The notes under the pieces: generated by a model
The model's database searches: none
What the model saw: only the letters and a program-made list of their open reading frames with translations
What the model was told of the DNA's origin: nothing
Shown here: one piece after another, positions 48,959 through 57,928 of the stretch
Numbering within the stretch: position 1 is the first letter of the stretch
How the letters are laid out: each line of letters starts with the position of its first letter
Position numbers and translations under genes: made by a program
Origin: Cerrena zonata
Lineage: Eukaryota > Basidiomycota > Agaricomycetes > Polyporales > Cerrenaceae
Direction of reading: 5' to 3'
DNA length: 64,000 nt
Assembly (NCBI GenBank): GCA_038087015.1
Contig: JASBNA010000023.1
Location: 310,001-374,000, forward strand

Positions 48959-49152
48959 CTTGACGCAAGATCAATGAAACACAATCTTTAATCGATCAAG
49001 TAGCTTTTAACCTAATAGCATATGTTTCCTTATCAAAATGTCTTCAATTGACTTAGTCTCAACTCACTACATTTTTTTGTCTGGCGACTTTTGTTCTCTA
49101 CACACTTTTTATTTACCGCAAAATTGTACTCTATATTTGTTGCAAAATATAT

Positions 49153-50943
49153 TTATAAACCTTCGAAACGACGAATACCTTGTTCGTGTTGTTGGGCATT
49201 TCTAAGTTGTTTGGCTGATAGCTGCTTGATTTTTTGTTTCTTCTTTTTTGGTTCTGGTTCAGCCGATTCTTCTTCCTTTGGTTGGCTCTCTGCTGTCAAT
49301 TTGTTGATATCAATAACCTTTTTCTTTGATGGGTTTAATTTAAATGGATCGAAACGTTTCTTTCTGACAATGTCGAGTGGTTTTTGTTCTTGTTCTTCTT
49401 CATCTTGTTCTTCTTCATCTTGTTCTTCTTCATCTTGTTCTTCTTCATCTTGTTCTTCTTCATCTTGTTCGTCATCTTGATCGTCATCTTGATCTTCGTG
49501 CTTTGTATCATCCTGTTGCTCTTCTTCGGCATCGTCTTCAGAGTCGGAAAAATCAGAAGGACCCAAGGATTCCGGTTCACTTCCACTGTTGGAACCCTCA
49601 TCGGAGCTTATATCTTCCCATTGGTCTTTTGAATCGGAATCATCTTGTTGAGATCCAATAACCTCGTTGTCACTGTCGTTGTCACTATCTTCATCACTGT
49701 CTTCTTCGCTATCGCCGTTGAGATCCTCATAATCTTGGCCAGACCAAATTTTCAATCCATCCATACCTGCACTGATCAATCTGTAATCATAATCGATATC
49801 CAATAAACCAACTTCATCAACAGCACCATACTTACCAGAAGTAGATGAATGAACTCTTGTTTCAACAACTTTACCTCTTTTATAATTGACTCTATGTAAT
49901 AAACCTTCACTATCTCCACACCAAACAGAATCAATCATATCGCCATCGTCACAGTTCATAGTGGGTATAATAGCATCAATGGATGCATTTTTGTTGACTT
50001 TAATACGAGACAACTGATCTCTGAAACTATTCTTGGAGTTTTTCCAAATTGTAACTATACCCTCCCCGTGTGACACCAAAACAGTATCATTTTGATTCTG
50101 ATTGATTTGGTCAGTTGCATAACACATTGAAAGAAGTTCGTCTTCTTGATCATCGGATTGCGTTATAATACCTTTACGAATATCCAAGTGCGATAATGTG
50201 GTAGAGCCTAAGGTCAAGTAATGGTAAGCAGAAACAGCAGGCATTGGTAATATATCATTAATGGAATCTTCATGAGCGCTCAGAACTTTAAACTTGAGCT
50301 GGTTTGAAGAGAGATTTTTACTATCATAGACCAAGACATGGCCATTTTCAGTACCAGTCAATAAAAATGGATGAGTTGCTGAGTGGGATAACTTAGTCGT
50401 AGCATCTTTTGGGTTTGGGTAATGATCAGAAGTGCTAATTTTGGATATAACCTTCCCGGTCTCAGTGTTGGCCTTTTTGATTATATGATCTGTTCCTACC
50501 GAATATAAATTTTCCCCAACAGATCCTTCCAAGCAGTCAAATATGACAGAACGACATGATCCTTTATGTCTTTTGGTTTTCCAATTGGTAGATAAATTCG
50601 AACCTTGTGGAATTTCAGTATTATTCTGAATAATCTCCCACCATTTCTTCTTCAGTTGAGACACTGATCTATTGATACTACTCACTTTACCTTTTTGAAA
50701 TGCTTCTTTTTCAAGAAGTTCAAACTCTTCTCTCTTTGCGGTTTGAGTCTCTTCCAATTTATCAGCATCGTATGTATTACAATAAAGATGACCAGTGGCT
50801 AAACCAGATAAGAATATAGGTTTAGTGGGATGAGCAGCAAGAGAAAATAATGGGTCCTGATAGTTAATTTCAATGATTGGTGAAATGGCAGACTCTAACT
50901 CTGAAGAGCTATTGCTCTTGGACTTTGACTTTTTCTTTCCCAT
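49153..50943 (-). CDS. JIP5: WD-repeat ribosome biogenesis protein Jip5
   Basis: A 596-residue WD40 protein of the Jip5/WDR55 family, a nucleolar factor for 60S subunit biogenesis. The N-terminal basic GKKKSKSKS precedes the propeller (about 20-400), with [68 protein letters not shown] and [19 protein letters not shown] as blades. The C-terminal third is extremely acidic and includes five identical EEEQD units encoded by a 15-bp repeat. A basic Lys-rich tail ending [16 protein letters not shown] follows. A PAC core (GATGAG, 51008-51013) and long T tracts lie just upstream of the start. Confidence 0.93.
   Translation of the reverse strand: MGKKKSKSKSNSSSELESAISPIIEINYQDPLFSLAAHPTKPIFLSGLATGHLYCNTYDADKLEETQTAKREEFELLEKEAFQKGKVSSINRSVSQLKKKWWEIIQNNTEIPQGSNLSTNWKTKRHKGSCRSVIFDCLEGSVGENLYSVGTDHIIKKANTETGKVISKISTSDHYPNPKDATTKLSHSATHPFLLTGTENGHVLVYDSKNLSSNQLKFKVLSAHEDSINDILPMPAVSAYHYLTLGSTTLSHLDIRKGIITQSDDQEDELLSMCYATDQINQNQNDTVLVSHGEGIVTIWKNSKNSFRDQLSRIKVNKNASIDAIIPTMNCDDGDMIDSVWCGDSEGLLHRVNYKRGKVVETRVHSSTSGKYGAVDEVGLLDIDYDYRLISAGMDGLKIWSGQDYEDLNGDSEEDSDEDSDNDSDNEVIGSQQDDSDSKDQWEDISSDEGSNSGSEPESLGPSDFSDSEDDAEEEQQDDTKHEDQDDDQDDEQDEEEQDEEEQDEEEQDEEEQDEEEQEQKPLDIVRKKRFDPFKLNPSKKKVIDINKLTAESQPKEEESAEPEPKKKKQKIKQLSAKQLRNAQQHEQGIRRFEGL
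49388..49465. repeat. 15-bp coding repeat (EEEQD) in JIP5
   Basis: TCTTGTTCTTCTTCA on the + strand is repeated about five times exactly, giving an EEEQD/EEQDE run in the acidic tail. Confidence 0.85.
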
Positions 50944-52002
50944 GAGGTTCGGTTGAGTAAATAATGATTAATAGAAGAAACGGTATGTTTTAATGGTTGC
51001 AGATTGAGATGAGCTTCGCTTTTTTTTTTTTTTTTTGATTTTTTTTTTTTTTCACTTCAGTCGCTTTTTCTCTTTTGGCAGCCTATGGTTCAGAAACCAC
51101 TGTCCTTTCAGAGAGTTATAAACAAAACCACTGTCTGTTCAGGACGTAATGATCAAAAGTACGGTTTACTTTTCCAGTTCCATATAGTCAAGCAGGTACT
51201 TTGACAAAGTATATACCCTCTAGAGTAGTTAAACTAGAAAGAATAAAAAAATATGGCTAACAAACGTATTCTCCTCTAAGTTTGATTTATAGTCATTCTG
51301 ATTCCTGAGTAGAGGACTGTTGATCGAGAGGAGCTGGCTGAATTGAGAAGTAATTTATTAACTTCGATCTTTCGAAAAATAATTAGTTGTGTTGATTTTA
51401 CATTACCTTCCCCAATCTACAAAGTTTACTTACAAGCTAACACCGTAGAATTTTTTGCTGCAAAAAGCGAGATTCCAAACAGGATTCGAAAAGAAACATA
51501 CGTAGAATAACTCTGTTTTCATGAATTACATTTGCAAACATAGTATTTCATTTGTCATGCTATTTCAAGCTTTGTAAAATGTTTGGTTTTGTTAACTAAC
51601 TTCGCAGATCTAAAGTACTCCCCTTAGTTATTATCTGTTTGTATTCAATCACTCCCAAATATGCTAATGGATTTCTGTCCTACGGTCTATAGGCTCTTCC
51701 ACCGTATACATACTGCTCGATTCCATACAGCTGGATATACATAAAAATAACAAAAAGAAAAATGTTCTTTTAATTGTGTGATACTCGAATTTTTTTCTGC
51801 ATAAAGATAATCCAAGACCCGTTTTCAGTTTTCATACTCTTCTCACTCTTAACCATGACATTTCAAAGGGTTTTCCTGAGTTTTTCTTGCAATTTGATTT
51901 TGCCTTTTTTTTCACGTACATCTTTCCCTTGAAACACAATCTTTGATAGGCAACTATTTCTTGTTAACGAAGCGGAATATTGGTTTTATGGCCTAGTCGA
52001 AC
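50944..52002. other. 1.06-kb region upstream of JIP5 and the tRNA
   Basis: It contains the JIP5 promoter (PAC core at 51008-51013, T15-type runs to 51052), an AACCACTGTC direct repeat (near 51095-51140) and otherwise AT-rich sequence without an ORF. A short ncRNA could be hidden here but I can point to none. Confidence 0.45.
51008..51013 (+). promoter_or_regulatory. PAC core upstream of JIP5
   Basis: GAGATGAG contains the GATGAG PAC core. It lies 65 bp upstream of the JIP5 start and directly next to long T tracts (RRPE-like). Confidence 0.5.
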
Positions 52003-52073
52003 GGTCTTATGGTGTAGTGGTATCACATCAGATTCTGATTCTGACAACCTGGGTTCGATCCCCAGTAAGACCT
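52003..52073 (+). tRNA. tRNA-Gln (anticodon CTG)
   Basis: A complete cloverleaf. The 7-bp acceptor stem pairs GGTCTTA with TAAGACC. The D arm is GTGTAGTGGTATCAC. The anticodon stem TCAGA/TCTGA holds loop TTCTGAT with anticodon CTG, which reads CAG codons. The T arm is CTGGG-TTCGATC-CCCAG and the discriminator base is T. The sequence closely resembles yeast tRNA-Gln(CUG). There is no intron. Confidence 0.95.
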
Positions 52074-52075
52074 TA

Positions 52076-52084
52076 TTTTTTTTT
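52076..52084 (+). terminator. Pol III terminator T-run
   Basis: An uninterrupted run of nine T residues three bases after the tRNA, as expected for RNA polymerase III termination. Confidence 0.8.
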
Positions 52085-52394
52085 CTTATCGTCTTTATCA
52101 CATCCAGGATATACACCGGTCCATAGACATACATGGCTTCTACAACGATACTGTATTAACAAATGTATTTGTATATAAATAAATTATTCAATGCACGTGG
52201 ATTAATGCTTTCATAATTTGTAATGGTACACTGGGTGTAATCATATCCCATTTCAATTTTCAATGTTTTGATTATTCTAATCATTTTTCATTCGTGTTCA
52301 TAAAGACGTGTGACTTTCATAAGTCATTAAATGCTTTATATATTCATGTCATCGTATTTGCGTTAAAAAAGAGAAGAGGGCGGTTATGGATGGC
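52085..52394. other. intergenic region after the tRNA
   Basis: 310 bp of AT-rich sequence between the tRNA and the 3' end of the membrane orphan. A CACGTG lies near 52194. No gene is seen. Confidence 0.5.
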
Positions 52395-53099
52395 TTAACT
52401 ATTAGCCTTTACTTTAAAGTCATCGGCATCGGCTTCCGTTTCATCCATAATCTGCTGAACTGATTTATCATTAGATGACTTGAACGAAGCATCTTTAACT
52501 GGCTGTTCATTTATTCTATTAGAAGGGGAATCTTTCTTGTAAGGGGCTTGATTTTCAATCGGCTCTTTCACCTCTGGTTCATCACCTTTGTTTGCCCTAT
52601 AAGACTTTGGTTTGGCCTTACCGTTAGCATCCACTTGACCCTTACCATTACCAACAACAGAATCAGCATCGTTACCAACCACAGGGGCTTCATTGGCAAT
52701 ACCTCCCTTAGGTGCCTCAACAACTCCGTGTCCAATGTCTCCTTTGGAACCCTGAGCCAAATTACCTGCCAACCCAGCTTTTTCAGTTTCTCTATCAGCA
52801 TTTTTGATTGAATCAACCATATGGTCAATATTAGTATTATCATTTGGTACTTTTGCTGCTTGCTGGCTATTTGAATGAACAAGCTCGTAAACCGGATCGG
52901 GTCCTGGTTTTAATTCTTGTGACACTAAATACATACAAGACCCAAAGAGAAACAATATCATCATATACCCAAGTAATTTCCTCTTATTAGTAGTGAAAAA
53001 AGTATTGGGCATTTTATCATAAGGCGAGTGTTTCTTTGACATAACCGGCTTCATATAATAAGGCCTTGGAAGACCATTGTTATTATAACTTCCTTGCAT
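52395..53099 (-). CDS. single-pass membrane protein, Golgi/secretory type, unknown
   Basis: A 234-residue protein with a short cytosolic N-terminus (MQGSYNNNGLPRPYYMKPVM, then KKHSPYDKMPNTFFTTNKRK). One uncleaved transmembrane helix (LLGYMMILFLFGSCMYLVS, about 43-61) follows. The hydrophilic, disordered, presumably lumenal domain is Gly/Asp/Lys-rich and ends in an acidic helix (VQQIMDETEADADDF). The arrangement is that of a type II secretory-pathway protein. I do not recognise a characterised family. ATG 53099 is chosen because the open frame upstream has no ATG. Confidence 0.65.
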   Translation of the reverse strand: MQGSYNNNGLPRPYYMKPVMSKKHSPYDKMPNTFFTTNKRKLLGYMMILFLFGSCMYLVSQELKPGPDPVYELVHSNSQQAAKVPNDNTNIDHMVDSIKNADRETEKAGLAGNLAQGSKGDIGHGVVEAPKGGIANEAPVVGNDADSVVGNGKGQVDANGKAKPKSYRANKGDEPEVKEPIENQAPYKKDSPSNRINEQPVKDASFKSSNDKSVQQIMDETEADADDFKVKANS

Positions 53100-54027
53100 G
53101 CTTATGAATATTTGATGGAGATAAAGGATTATAAATTCAGCAAAACAAATAAAAAAACTTAAAAAGTACTTATCCCAAGCTTCTTTGACCAATACACTCA
53201 GTTGAATAGCACAACTACCACACTCGTCCAACTCTTTAATAAGCTGTTGTTAGTATAACTAGTTATTGTCTAAAGTCGATTGTTGTCGGAAATTGGTTGT
53301 TTTTTTCTACGTTGATTTTTTTCGCTTTTCTCACCTGCCTCTGTTTTTTTTTTCCCTTTCTTCCTTTTTCCGGTTTGAATTTTCAATTTTTCAACAGTTT
53401 CACCTTTTGTTAAGATAACCGAGTCGCTTCTGTAGATTTGGTGTACATGTATGTATTAGCAAGTCTCAGTTCACGGTGTTGCTGGCACAGGTGTTTGTAG
53501 GTGGTCTTTGTTTTCTCCATGCGCAAATGGCACATTTGAATGGTTTTTACATCAAAGCGAAGGAGCAAACGATGCTATTCATGTGAACTAAGTCTTTTGT
53601 ATTGAGACAAGGCTGACCTAGCGCTAACCAGGGCTTGGTCAAGTGTTTGTTACGTTGGCGATCATCAGCACGTTGAAGCTCAGCTATGCGTAGAATACAG
53701 AGGGCAAAGTGCTGGCCAATCTTGGCCAATCTTCCCAGATGAACCTTCCCAGATGAATCTTCATCGAGAACTACAGCTGCACCTAAGTGGTACGATTCAA
53801 GCTGTCGTTTTGGCGGTTTTTTGCAGACTTTCCACTGAAATTTGGCAGCTTTTGAGATTTTTTCACAGAAAGTTGCAACCACAAAATTTTAGTTTGCAAA
53901 ATTGCAAAAAGCAAAAGTATTTAAGTCAGTGATTGGAGTATTCTTCGGCTACAAAGAGCTATTTGGGTTTCTCTACCTGGCTATTATCGAGCATACTATT
54001 CATTAGACTACTTACTTGATCGATACT
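53100..54027. other. 928-bp intergenic region with small tandem duplications
   Basis: The promoters of the membrane orphan and the CFEM gene diverge here. Near 53711-53755 two short tandem duplications occur side by side (TTGGCCAATC twice, then TTCCCAGATGAA-type twice). A minus-strand open frame at 53547-53882 has no ATG start and no family features, so it is not called. Confidence 0.5.
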
Positions 54028-54714
54028 ATGTTTGCAGGAAACTTCTTGGTCACTTTGGCAGTGGTTTTATCAGCAAATACGGTTGTTGCCACTCCTCCAG
54101 CATGTTTTTTAAGTTGCGTTAGTGAGATTTCTCGAACCTGTGCCAACAATCATCATGATTTGACTTGCATCTGTGCTAAAAAGGATCTGCTTGTTGGTTG
54201 TTTGGTGGATATTTGTCCTTACGGAACTTTTGAAAGTGCCAGAGACCATTTTTGGGGAACTTGCTTGGAGCATAACCAGCCCGGGCCCATTCCTCATCCC
54301 TACACCCCAGCTCCTAGACCAAGTGAGCCCACCGATTGTGGTGATGATCCCAAAGACTCTGATGAACCTACTGATTGTGATGAACCAACTGATGAACCAA
54401 CTGATTGTGACAAACCAACTGACGAACCAACTGATGAACCAACTGATGAACCAACTGATTGTGACGAGCCAACTGATGAGCCAGAAACAGACTGTGAGTC
54501 AGATAAGGAAATCGACCTGGACTGCGAATGGGAAGAAGAAGAATCAACTGATGCAGATGGGAATGTCATCACCATTAGAAAACCAGACAACGTCTCCAAC
54601 AAACACAGGAAGGCTCCACACGATAACCCAGTCCGTAGAAAAGTGGTGATCAAAAGACCAATTGCTAACAAAAACGTTAAAAAAATCACCAAAAAAGTTA
54701 TTAGCCAATATTAA
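54028..54714 (+). CDS. secreted CFEM-domain protein without GPI anchor
   Basis: A 228-residue secreted protein. The signal peptide (about 1-21) is followed at once by a CFEM domain with all eight cysteines (PACFLSCVSE, RTCANNHHDLTCIC, VGCLVDICP, GTCLEH). The Asp three residues before the fourth Cys (DLTC) matches the heme-iron axial ligand of hemophore CFEM proteins. After the domain come a Pro-rich hinge, acidic DEPTDEPTDC repeats and a strongly basic tail. No hydrophobic GPI signal is present, so it may be a freely secreted hemophore (as for the Csa2 type) or bound to the wall by charge. Its 3' end is 23 bp from MAK31. Confidence 0.85.
   Translation: MFAGNFLVTLAVVLSANTVVATPPACFLSCVSEISRTCANNHHDLTCICAKKDLLVGCLVDICPYGTFESARDHFWGTCLEHNQPGPIPHPYTPAPRPSEPTDCGDDPKDSDEPTDCDEPTDEPTDCDKPTDEPTDEPTDEPTDCDEPTDEPETDCESDKEIDLDCEWEEEESTDADGNVITIRKPDNVSNKHRKAPHDNPVRRKVVIKRPIANKNVKKITKKVISQY
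54358..54483. repeat. 12-bp coding repeat (DEPT)
   Basis: Units of GATGAACCAACT alternate with GATTGTGA in the CFEM gene, encoding DEPT/DEPTDC repeats. Confidence 0.8.
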
Positions 54715-54737
54715 GTATATTCAATAAACACCGTTAC

Positions 54738-55007
54738 CTATTTTTCTGTACTACCAAAGACAACCTTGTGGGTCTTTTTGTCTACCAGGATATTCGAAAC
54801 ACTTTCTCGTGGAACACTCACCAACCCCAATTCTCTCTTGTGCTGCTCGACTCCATTCAATTTGTCAACAGACGTTTCCCAAGTATTCGATAATAGAATA
54901 TTTCCAAATGGATCAATAACCGTCATAACCCCATCCAATTGTCTCTGGTCTTTGAGGTTTATCCTGAGCGAGCACCCAATAAGCTTTTCCGGTTTGAGAT
55001 CCAGCAT
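54738..55007 (-). CDS. MAK31: NatC N-acetyltransferase auxiliary subunit (Sm-like, Mak31/Naa38)
   Basis: An 89-residue Sm-fold protein, the small auxiliary subunit of the NatC N-terminal acetyltransferase with Mak3 and Mak10. Sm1 is LIGCSLRINLKDQRQLDGVMTVIDPFGNILL and Sm2 is LGLVSVPRESVSNILVD. The GLVSVPR sequence is shared with S. cerevisiae Mak31. The length is the same as the yeast protein (88). An in-frame stretch of about ten codons precedes the ATG without another ATG, so a spliced upstream exon is possible but unsupported. Confidence 0.85.
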   Translation of the reverse strand: MLDLKPEKLIGCSLRINLKDQRQLDGVMTVIDPFGNILLSNTWETSVDKLNGVEQHKRELGLVSVPRESVSNILVDKKTHKVVFGSTEK

Positions 55008-55479
55008 CTTGCTCCGTTTGCCAGTGTATTTATCCTGTTAATACCTTCTTGTTAGACCTTTCAAGTGAAAAATTCATTCTTTTAGCGTGGAAAATTACCC
55101 GGATGTCAAATTAATCAAAAAATTTTTTTCCTTCTCAGTATAAATTGACCAGCAAAATGATAATTTTCAACTTCTTCTTCTTTTTCCTTAACATCAATCG
55201 CATGTCCGCCCTTTATAAAAAGTCAGTTTGATTCTCTACGGTATTCAGGCTGATGAAGGTTTACAAGTGGTCAGAAGCGTATAGTAATCATTAATTTGAA
55301 GCACGTTACTGGGCACCCGGTGTTGACATACTCAATGGAACATTGGGAATCAGTTGTGGCTAAATCTATTTGAAACTGTAAAAGTGTAAAGCGTTTATTC
55401 GAAGTTAGAGTAGAAATAACTGAACTGAACTGAACGGAGTTGTTTTTTTTTTTACTTCAACCAGTGCTTGTTTATCATT
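55008..55479. other. intergenic region, MAK31 to small orphan (divergent)
   Basis: 472 bp of AT-rich sequence with a T run near 55443-55453 and ACTGAACTGAACTGAAC-type repetition near 55417-55436. No gene is seen. Confidence 0.5.
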
Positions 55480-55843
55480 ATGGATTTGAAACAGCAACAA
55501 AGAGAGCTAACTCAGATCTTTGAGGAGTATAAAGCGTTCTTTCCTGAATGCCGGCTTTGCTAACGGGTGGTGGGCCAGTTGGTGGGATTGTGAATGAGTC
55601 TGCTGACTATTATGCTAGAGCATTTTCAAGAAAGCTGATCCATAAAGACACTAACCATATTCATATAAAGACCAACGAAAACGATATAATCAAAGTCTCG
55701 GTCGATCTAGCTGGTTGGTACGTTATATTCAGGAGAAGCATTACGAAACGTTTGAATCTTTGATGATGAATGTATCTGCATCATTTCAATCAAAATTTGG
55801 TAGTGAGTTAAACTCAAAGTTAATGGATTTGCTTAATCAATAA
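55480..55843 (+). CDS. small orphan protein, two frame breaks
   Basis: Reading from ATG 55480 gives MDLKQQQRELTQIFEEYKAF, then a stop after 27 codons. The frame moves at about 55546-55549 and again at about 55721-55732. Each needs one added base, which would give 122 codons in all. The middle part (GGGPVGGIVNESADYYARAF) and the last part (QEKHYETFESLMMNVSASF) read like one helical protein. I do not recognise the family. The continuous protein-like composition in successive frames argues for a real gene with errors or a recent pseudogene rather than chance. Confidence 0.5.
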
Positions 55844-55906
55844 TATATTGAACATGTTTATATAAAAGTAGATAGATAATATATACAAGATTGGAAATTA
55901 CAATAT

Positions 55907-56431
55907 TTATGCCTGTTGAGATGCTACCTTATTCTTTTCTCTTAATAAAAATTCAAGATCTCCAACATCATGTTTGGTTCTTCTAATATAGTATTGTTTG
56001 TTTCTCGGAAGGTAATTAGATGGTTTATGGAGAACTTCGATGTTTCTAATGTTTGGATTGTATAATGGGACTCTGACTTCGTAACCTAATTTACCAAATT
56101 TATTTCTGATTAATATATTGGTACCAACGTTATTTACTGATCTTTTGATGGCCAAAATACGTCCAACAGTACTGGTTCTATCCATATAAGTGACCTTGAT
56201 GATGTCCCCGGAACGAAGTCCATTTTTAGAGTCAACTAAAGCTCTTCTTTTCCCAGTAGGATCGTATTTATCGAGTAATTGTTTTTGTAAGTAGGTCAAG
56301 ACATTTTCTCCGTTTCTTTTTGGTGGTAATGGTTCATAAACGGTTGGTTTTGCTCCTTTCAACGTGGTGAAGGCCCTGGAAAAGGATACGCGTGGAACAG
56401 AAGCTATTCTTCTACTTATTAAACTGAACAT
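55907..56431 (-). CDS. IMG1: mitochondrial ribosomal protein bL19m (Img1)
   Basis: A 174-residue mitochondrial large-subunit ribosomal protein of the bacterial L19 family. An Arg/Ser-rich presequence (MFSLISRRIASVPRVSFSRA) is followed by the L19 core. Key segments are LRSGDIIKVTYMDRTSTVGRILAIKRS and NKFGKLGYEVRVPLYNPNIRNIEVL. The first ATG in the open frame is at 56431; 17 upstream codons have none. The gene is required for mitochondrial translation. Confidence 0.92.
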   Translation of the reverse strand: MFSLISRRIASVPRVSFSRAFTTLKGAKPTVYEPLPPKRNGENVLTYLQKQLLDKYDPTGKRRALVDSKNGLRSGDIIKVTYMDRTSTVGRILAIKRSVNNVGTNILIRNKFGKLGYEVRVPLYNPNIRNIEVLHKPSNYLPRNKQYYIRRTKHDVGDLEFLLREKNKVASQQA

Positions 56432-56787
56432 CCTGGCAACCAAGTTGAAATAGTTGATATTCGTTGAAGTAGAGATTTTCACTGTTCTCTTTTTTTTTTT
56501 TTTTCAGTGCCAAAAAAAATTTTGATTCATTGATAACTTGCGCACGACCACAGTTAACTGTTAATAAAGGTATTTATTGATTAACGATATTCTAGTATAC
56601 AATATAAATGATTAATAAGCAAGAGAGGTTGATAAGAACTCTTCAAGATTTGAACTGGCCAAGTCTGAGCGAAAACAAGTTCAGGAGAAGGTCCTTTTAA
56701 GATGCAAAAAAGTAATGTACAATGAATTCCCATAAACAGATATTAGAGACAACCCATATAGACAAGATAAGAGTAAGATAAGAGTAT
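56432..56787. other. intergenic region, IMG1 to BUD23 3' end
   Basis: 356 bp with an A/T run at 56491-56505. A 30-codon ATG frame at 56608-56700 (+) is too short to support without homology. Confidence 0.5.
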
Positions 56788-57597
56788 CTAAAAACGAGGA
56801 CGTCTCTTTCTGGCAGTGAACTTGGAGTCATGGGCAACGGTTCTACCTCTTTTTCTCATAATATCCTTCTTTCTATTGATGAACTCTTTCTTAGACTCTA
56901 ACTTCCTCATTAATTTTTTATTCATCTTCTTTTTAACTTCTGGAGCATCCATTTGTGCTCCTGACAAATTGATAGTTCTTTCAGATTGACCGGCAGTTAA
57001 AACCAAATAGAATTTCTTATGTCTTTTAGATTCTGGATCATCGATGATTAAACCACCACCAAAACCGGCCACTTTGGCAGCATCCAAAATAGATTCGGTT
57101 TGTGCATCATTCATAGGATAGAATTGAGCTACAAACTTCCCACCTCTTTTCAACGATGCATATAAAGTATTGAAAAATGTTAATAATCTTTTTTTTGGAT
57201 CAACGTTAGAAGAATCAGCATTACATAACCATTGGATTGCAGAAATAGATATAGCAGCATCAAAAGTACCAGCTCTGAATGGAACACCATTACCTAAATC
57301 GCTTAAAAACAAGTCCCCTTCAACTTCTCTATCTAACCCAGTTGCTAACATATTAGGCGAAATATCCATTCCTACCCAATTATATCCTTCTTCTGTGAGA
57401 ATTTCTCCTGATAATCCAGAACCACATCCCAAATCTAATATGAAATGGGGGGTTTCACTTTCTAAATTTAACAATTCTAAGGCTCTCAAGGTCATTTTAG
57501 CTTGGATGTGTTGCACACGGGTCGATGAGGTATACTTAAACGATTCGGTATCGTTATAGAACACCTCTGGGGGTGCAAGCTGTTCTGGTCTTGACAT
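56788..57597 (-). CDS. BUD23: 18S rRNA (guanine-N7) methyltransferase Bud23
   Basis: A 269-residue SAM-dependent methyltransferase that, with Trm112, methylates the conserved guanine (G1575 in yeast) of 18S rRNA and promotes 40S maturation. The N-terminal RPEQLAPPEVFYNDTESFKYT is a family signature. SAM motif I is LDLGCGSGLSG (54-64), followed by WVGMDISPNML and an AISISAIQWLCNAD active-site region. The C-terminal basic KKKMNKKLMRKLESKKEF tail, ending RKRRPRF, is the usual nuclear/RNA-binding extension. Its leader contains six tandem copies of a 20-bp unit starting 13 bp before the ATG. PAC, an A/T tract and a CACGTGAC box lie further upstream. Confidence 0.95.
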   Translation of the reverse strand: MSRPEQLAPPEVFYNDTESFKYTSSTRVQHIQAKMTLRALELLNLESETPHFILDLGCGSGLSGEILTEEGYNWVGMDISPNMLATGLDREVEGDLFLSDLGNGVPFRAGTFDAAISISAIQWLCNADSSNVDPKKRLLTFFNTLYASLKRGGKFVAQFYPMNDAQTESILDAAKVAGFGGGLIIDDPESKRHKKFYLVLTAGQSERTINLSGAQMDAPEVKKKMNKKLMRKLESKKEFINRKKDIMRKRGRTVAHDSKFTARKRRPRF

Positions 57598-57610
57598 TTC
57601 TTGAGTACTT

Positions 57611-57750
57611 AAACTTTCGTAAAGGGTATCAAGCTTTCGTAAAGGGTATCAAGCTTTCGTAAAGGGTATCAAGCTTTCGTAAAGGGTATCAAGCTTTCGT
57701 AAAGGGTATCAAGCTTTCGTAAAGGGTATGGAGCCTTCTTAAAGGTGTTA
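57611..57750. repeat. 20-bp tandem repeat in the BUD23 leader, six units plus one degenerate
   Basis: AAGCTTTCGTAAAGGGTATC is repeated in exact 20-bp register from 57611 to 57730 (the first and last unit each with one change), followed by a degenerate unit to 57750. It begins 13 bp upstream of the BUD23 start codon, so it is probably transcribed. Confidence 0.9.
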
Positions 57751-57775
57751 AATCAATAGTTTTTTTTTTTTTTAC

Positions 57776-57813
57776 AAAAAAAAAAATTGGGCCGGAGATG
57801 AGTTGCACGTGAC
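57776..57813. promoter_or_regulatory. PAC, A/T tract and CACGTGAC cluster of BUD23
   Basis: An A-rich run ending AAAAAATT (to 57788), GATGAG (57797-57802) and CACGTGAC (57806-57813) lie together about 180-215 bp upstream of BUD23. These match RRPE-like, PAC and Cbf1-type sites. Confidence 0.55.
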
Positions 57814-57928
57814 GTCCAAACCGGAACTTCTTCTACAATTCATTTTGGCTGTGAAAATTAACGTTAACCAGATGTATTAGATAAATAAGTATAAACATAT
57901 ATAGGAAGAAGAGCCACGACGACACGGA

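Noticed and set aside
53547..53882. 111-codon minus-strand frame upstream of the CFEM gene
   Set aside because: No ATG start (GTG only), overlaps small tandem duplications, and no recognisable domain.
55027..55110. Upstream exon for MAK31
   Set aside because: An AACAG acceptor-like sequence precedes ten open codons, but no convincing donor, branch site or upstream ATG was found; the ATG at 55007 already gives a family-length protein.
56608..56700. 30-codon ATG frame between IMG1 and BUD23
   Set aside because: Too short to support without conservation data.
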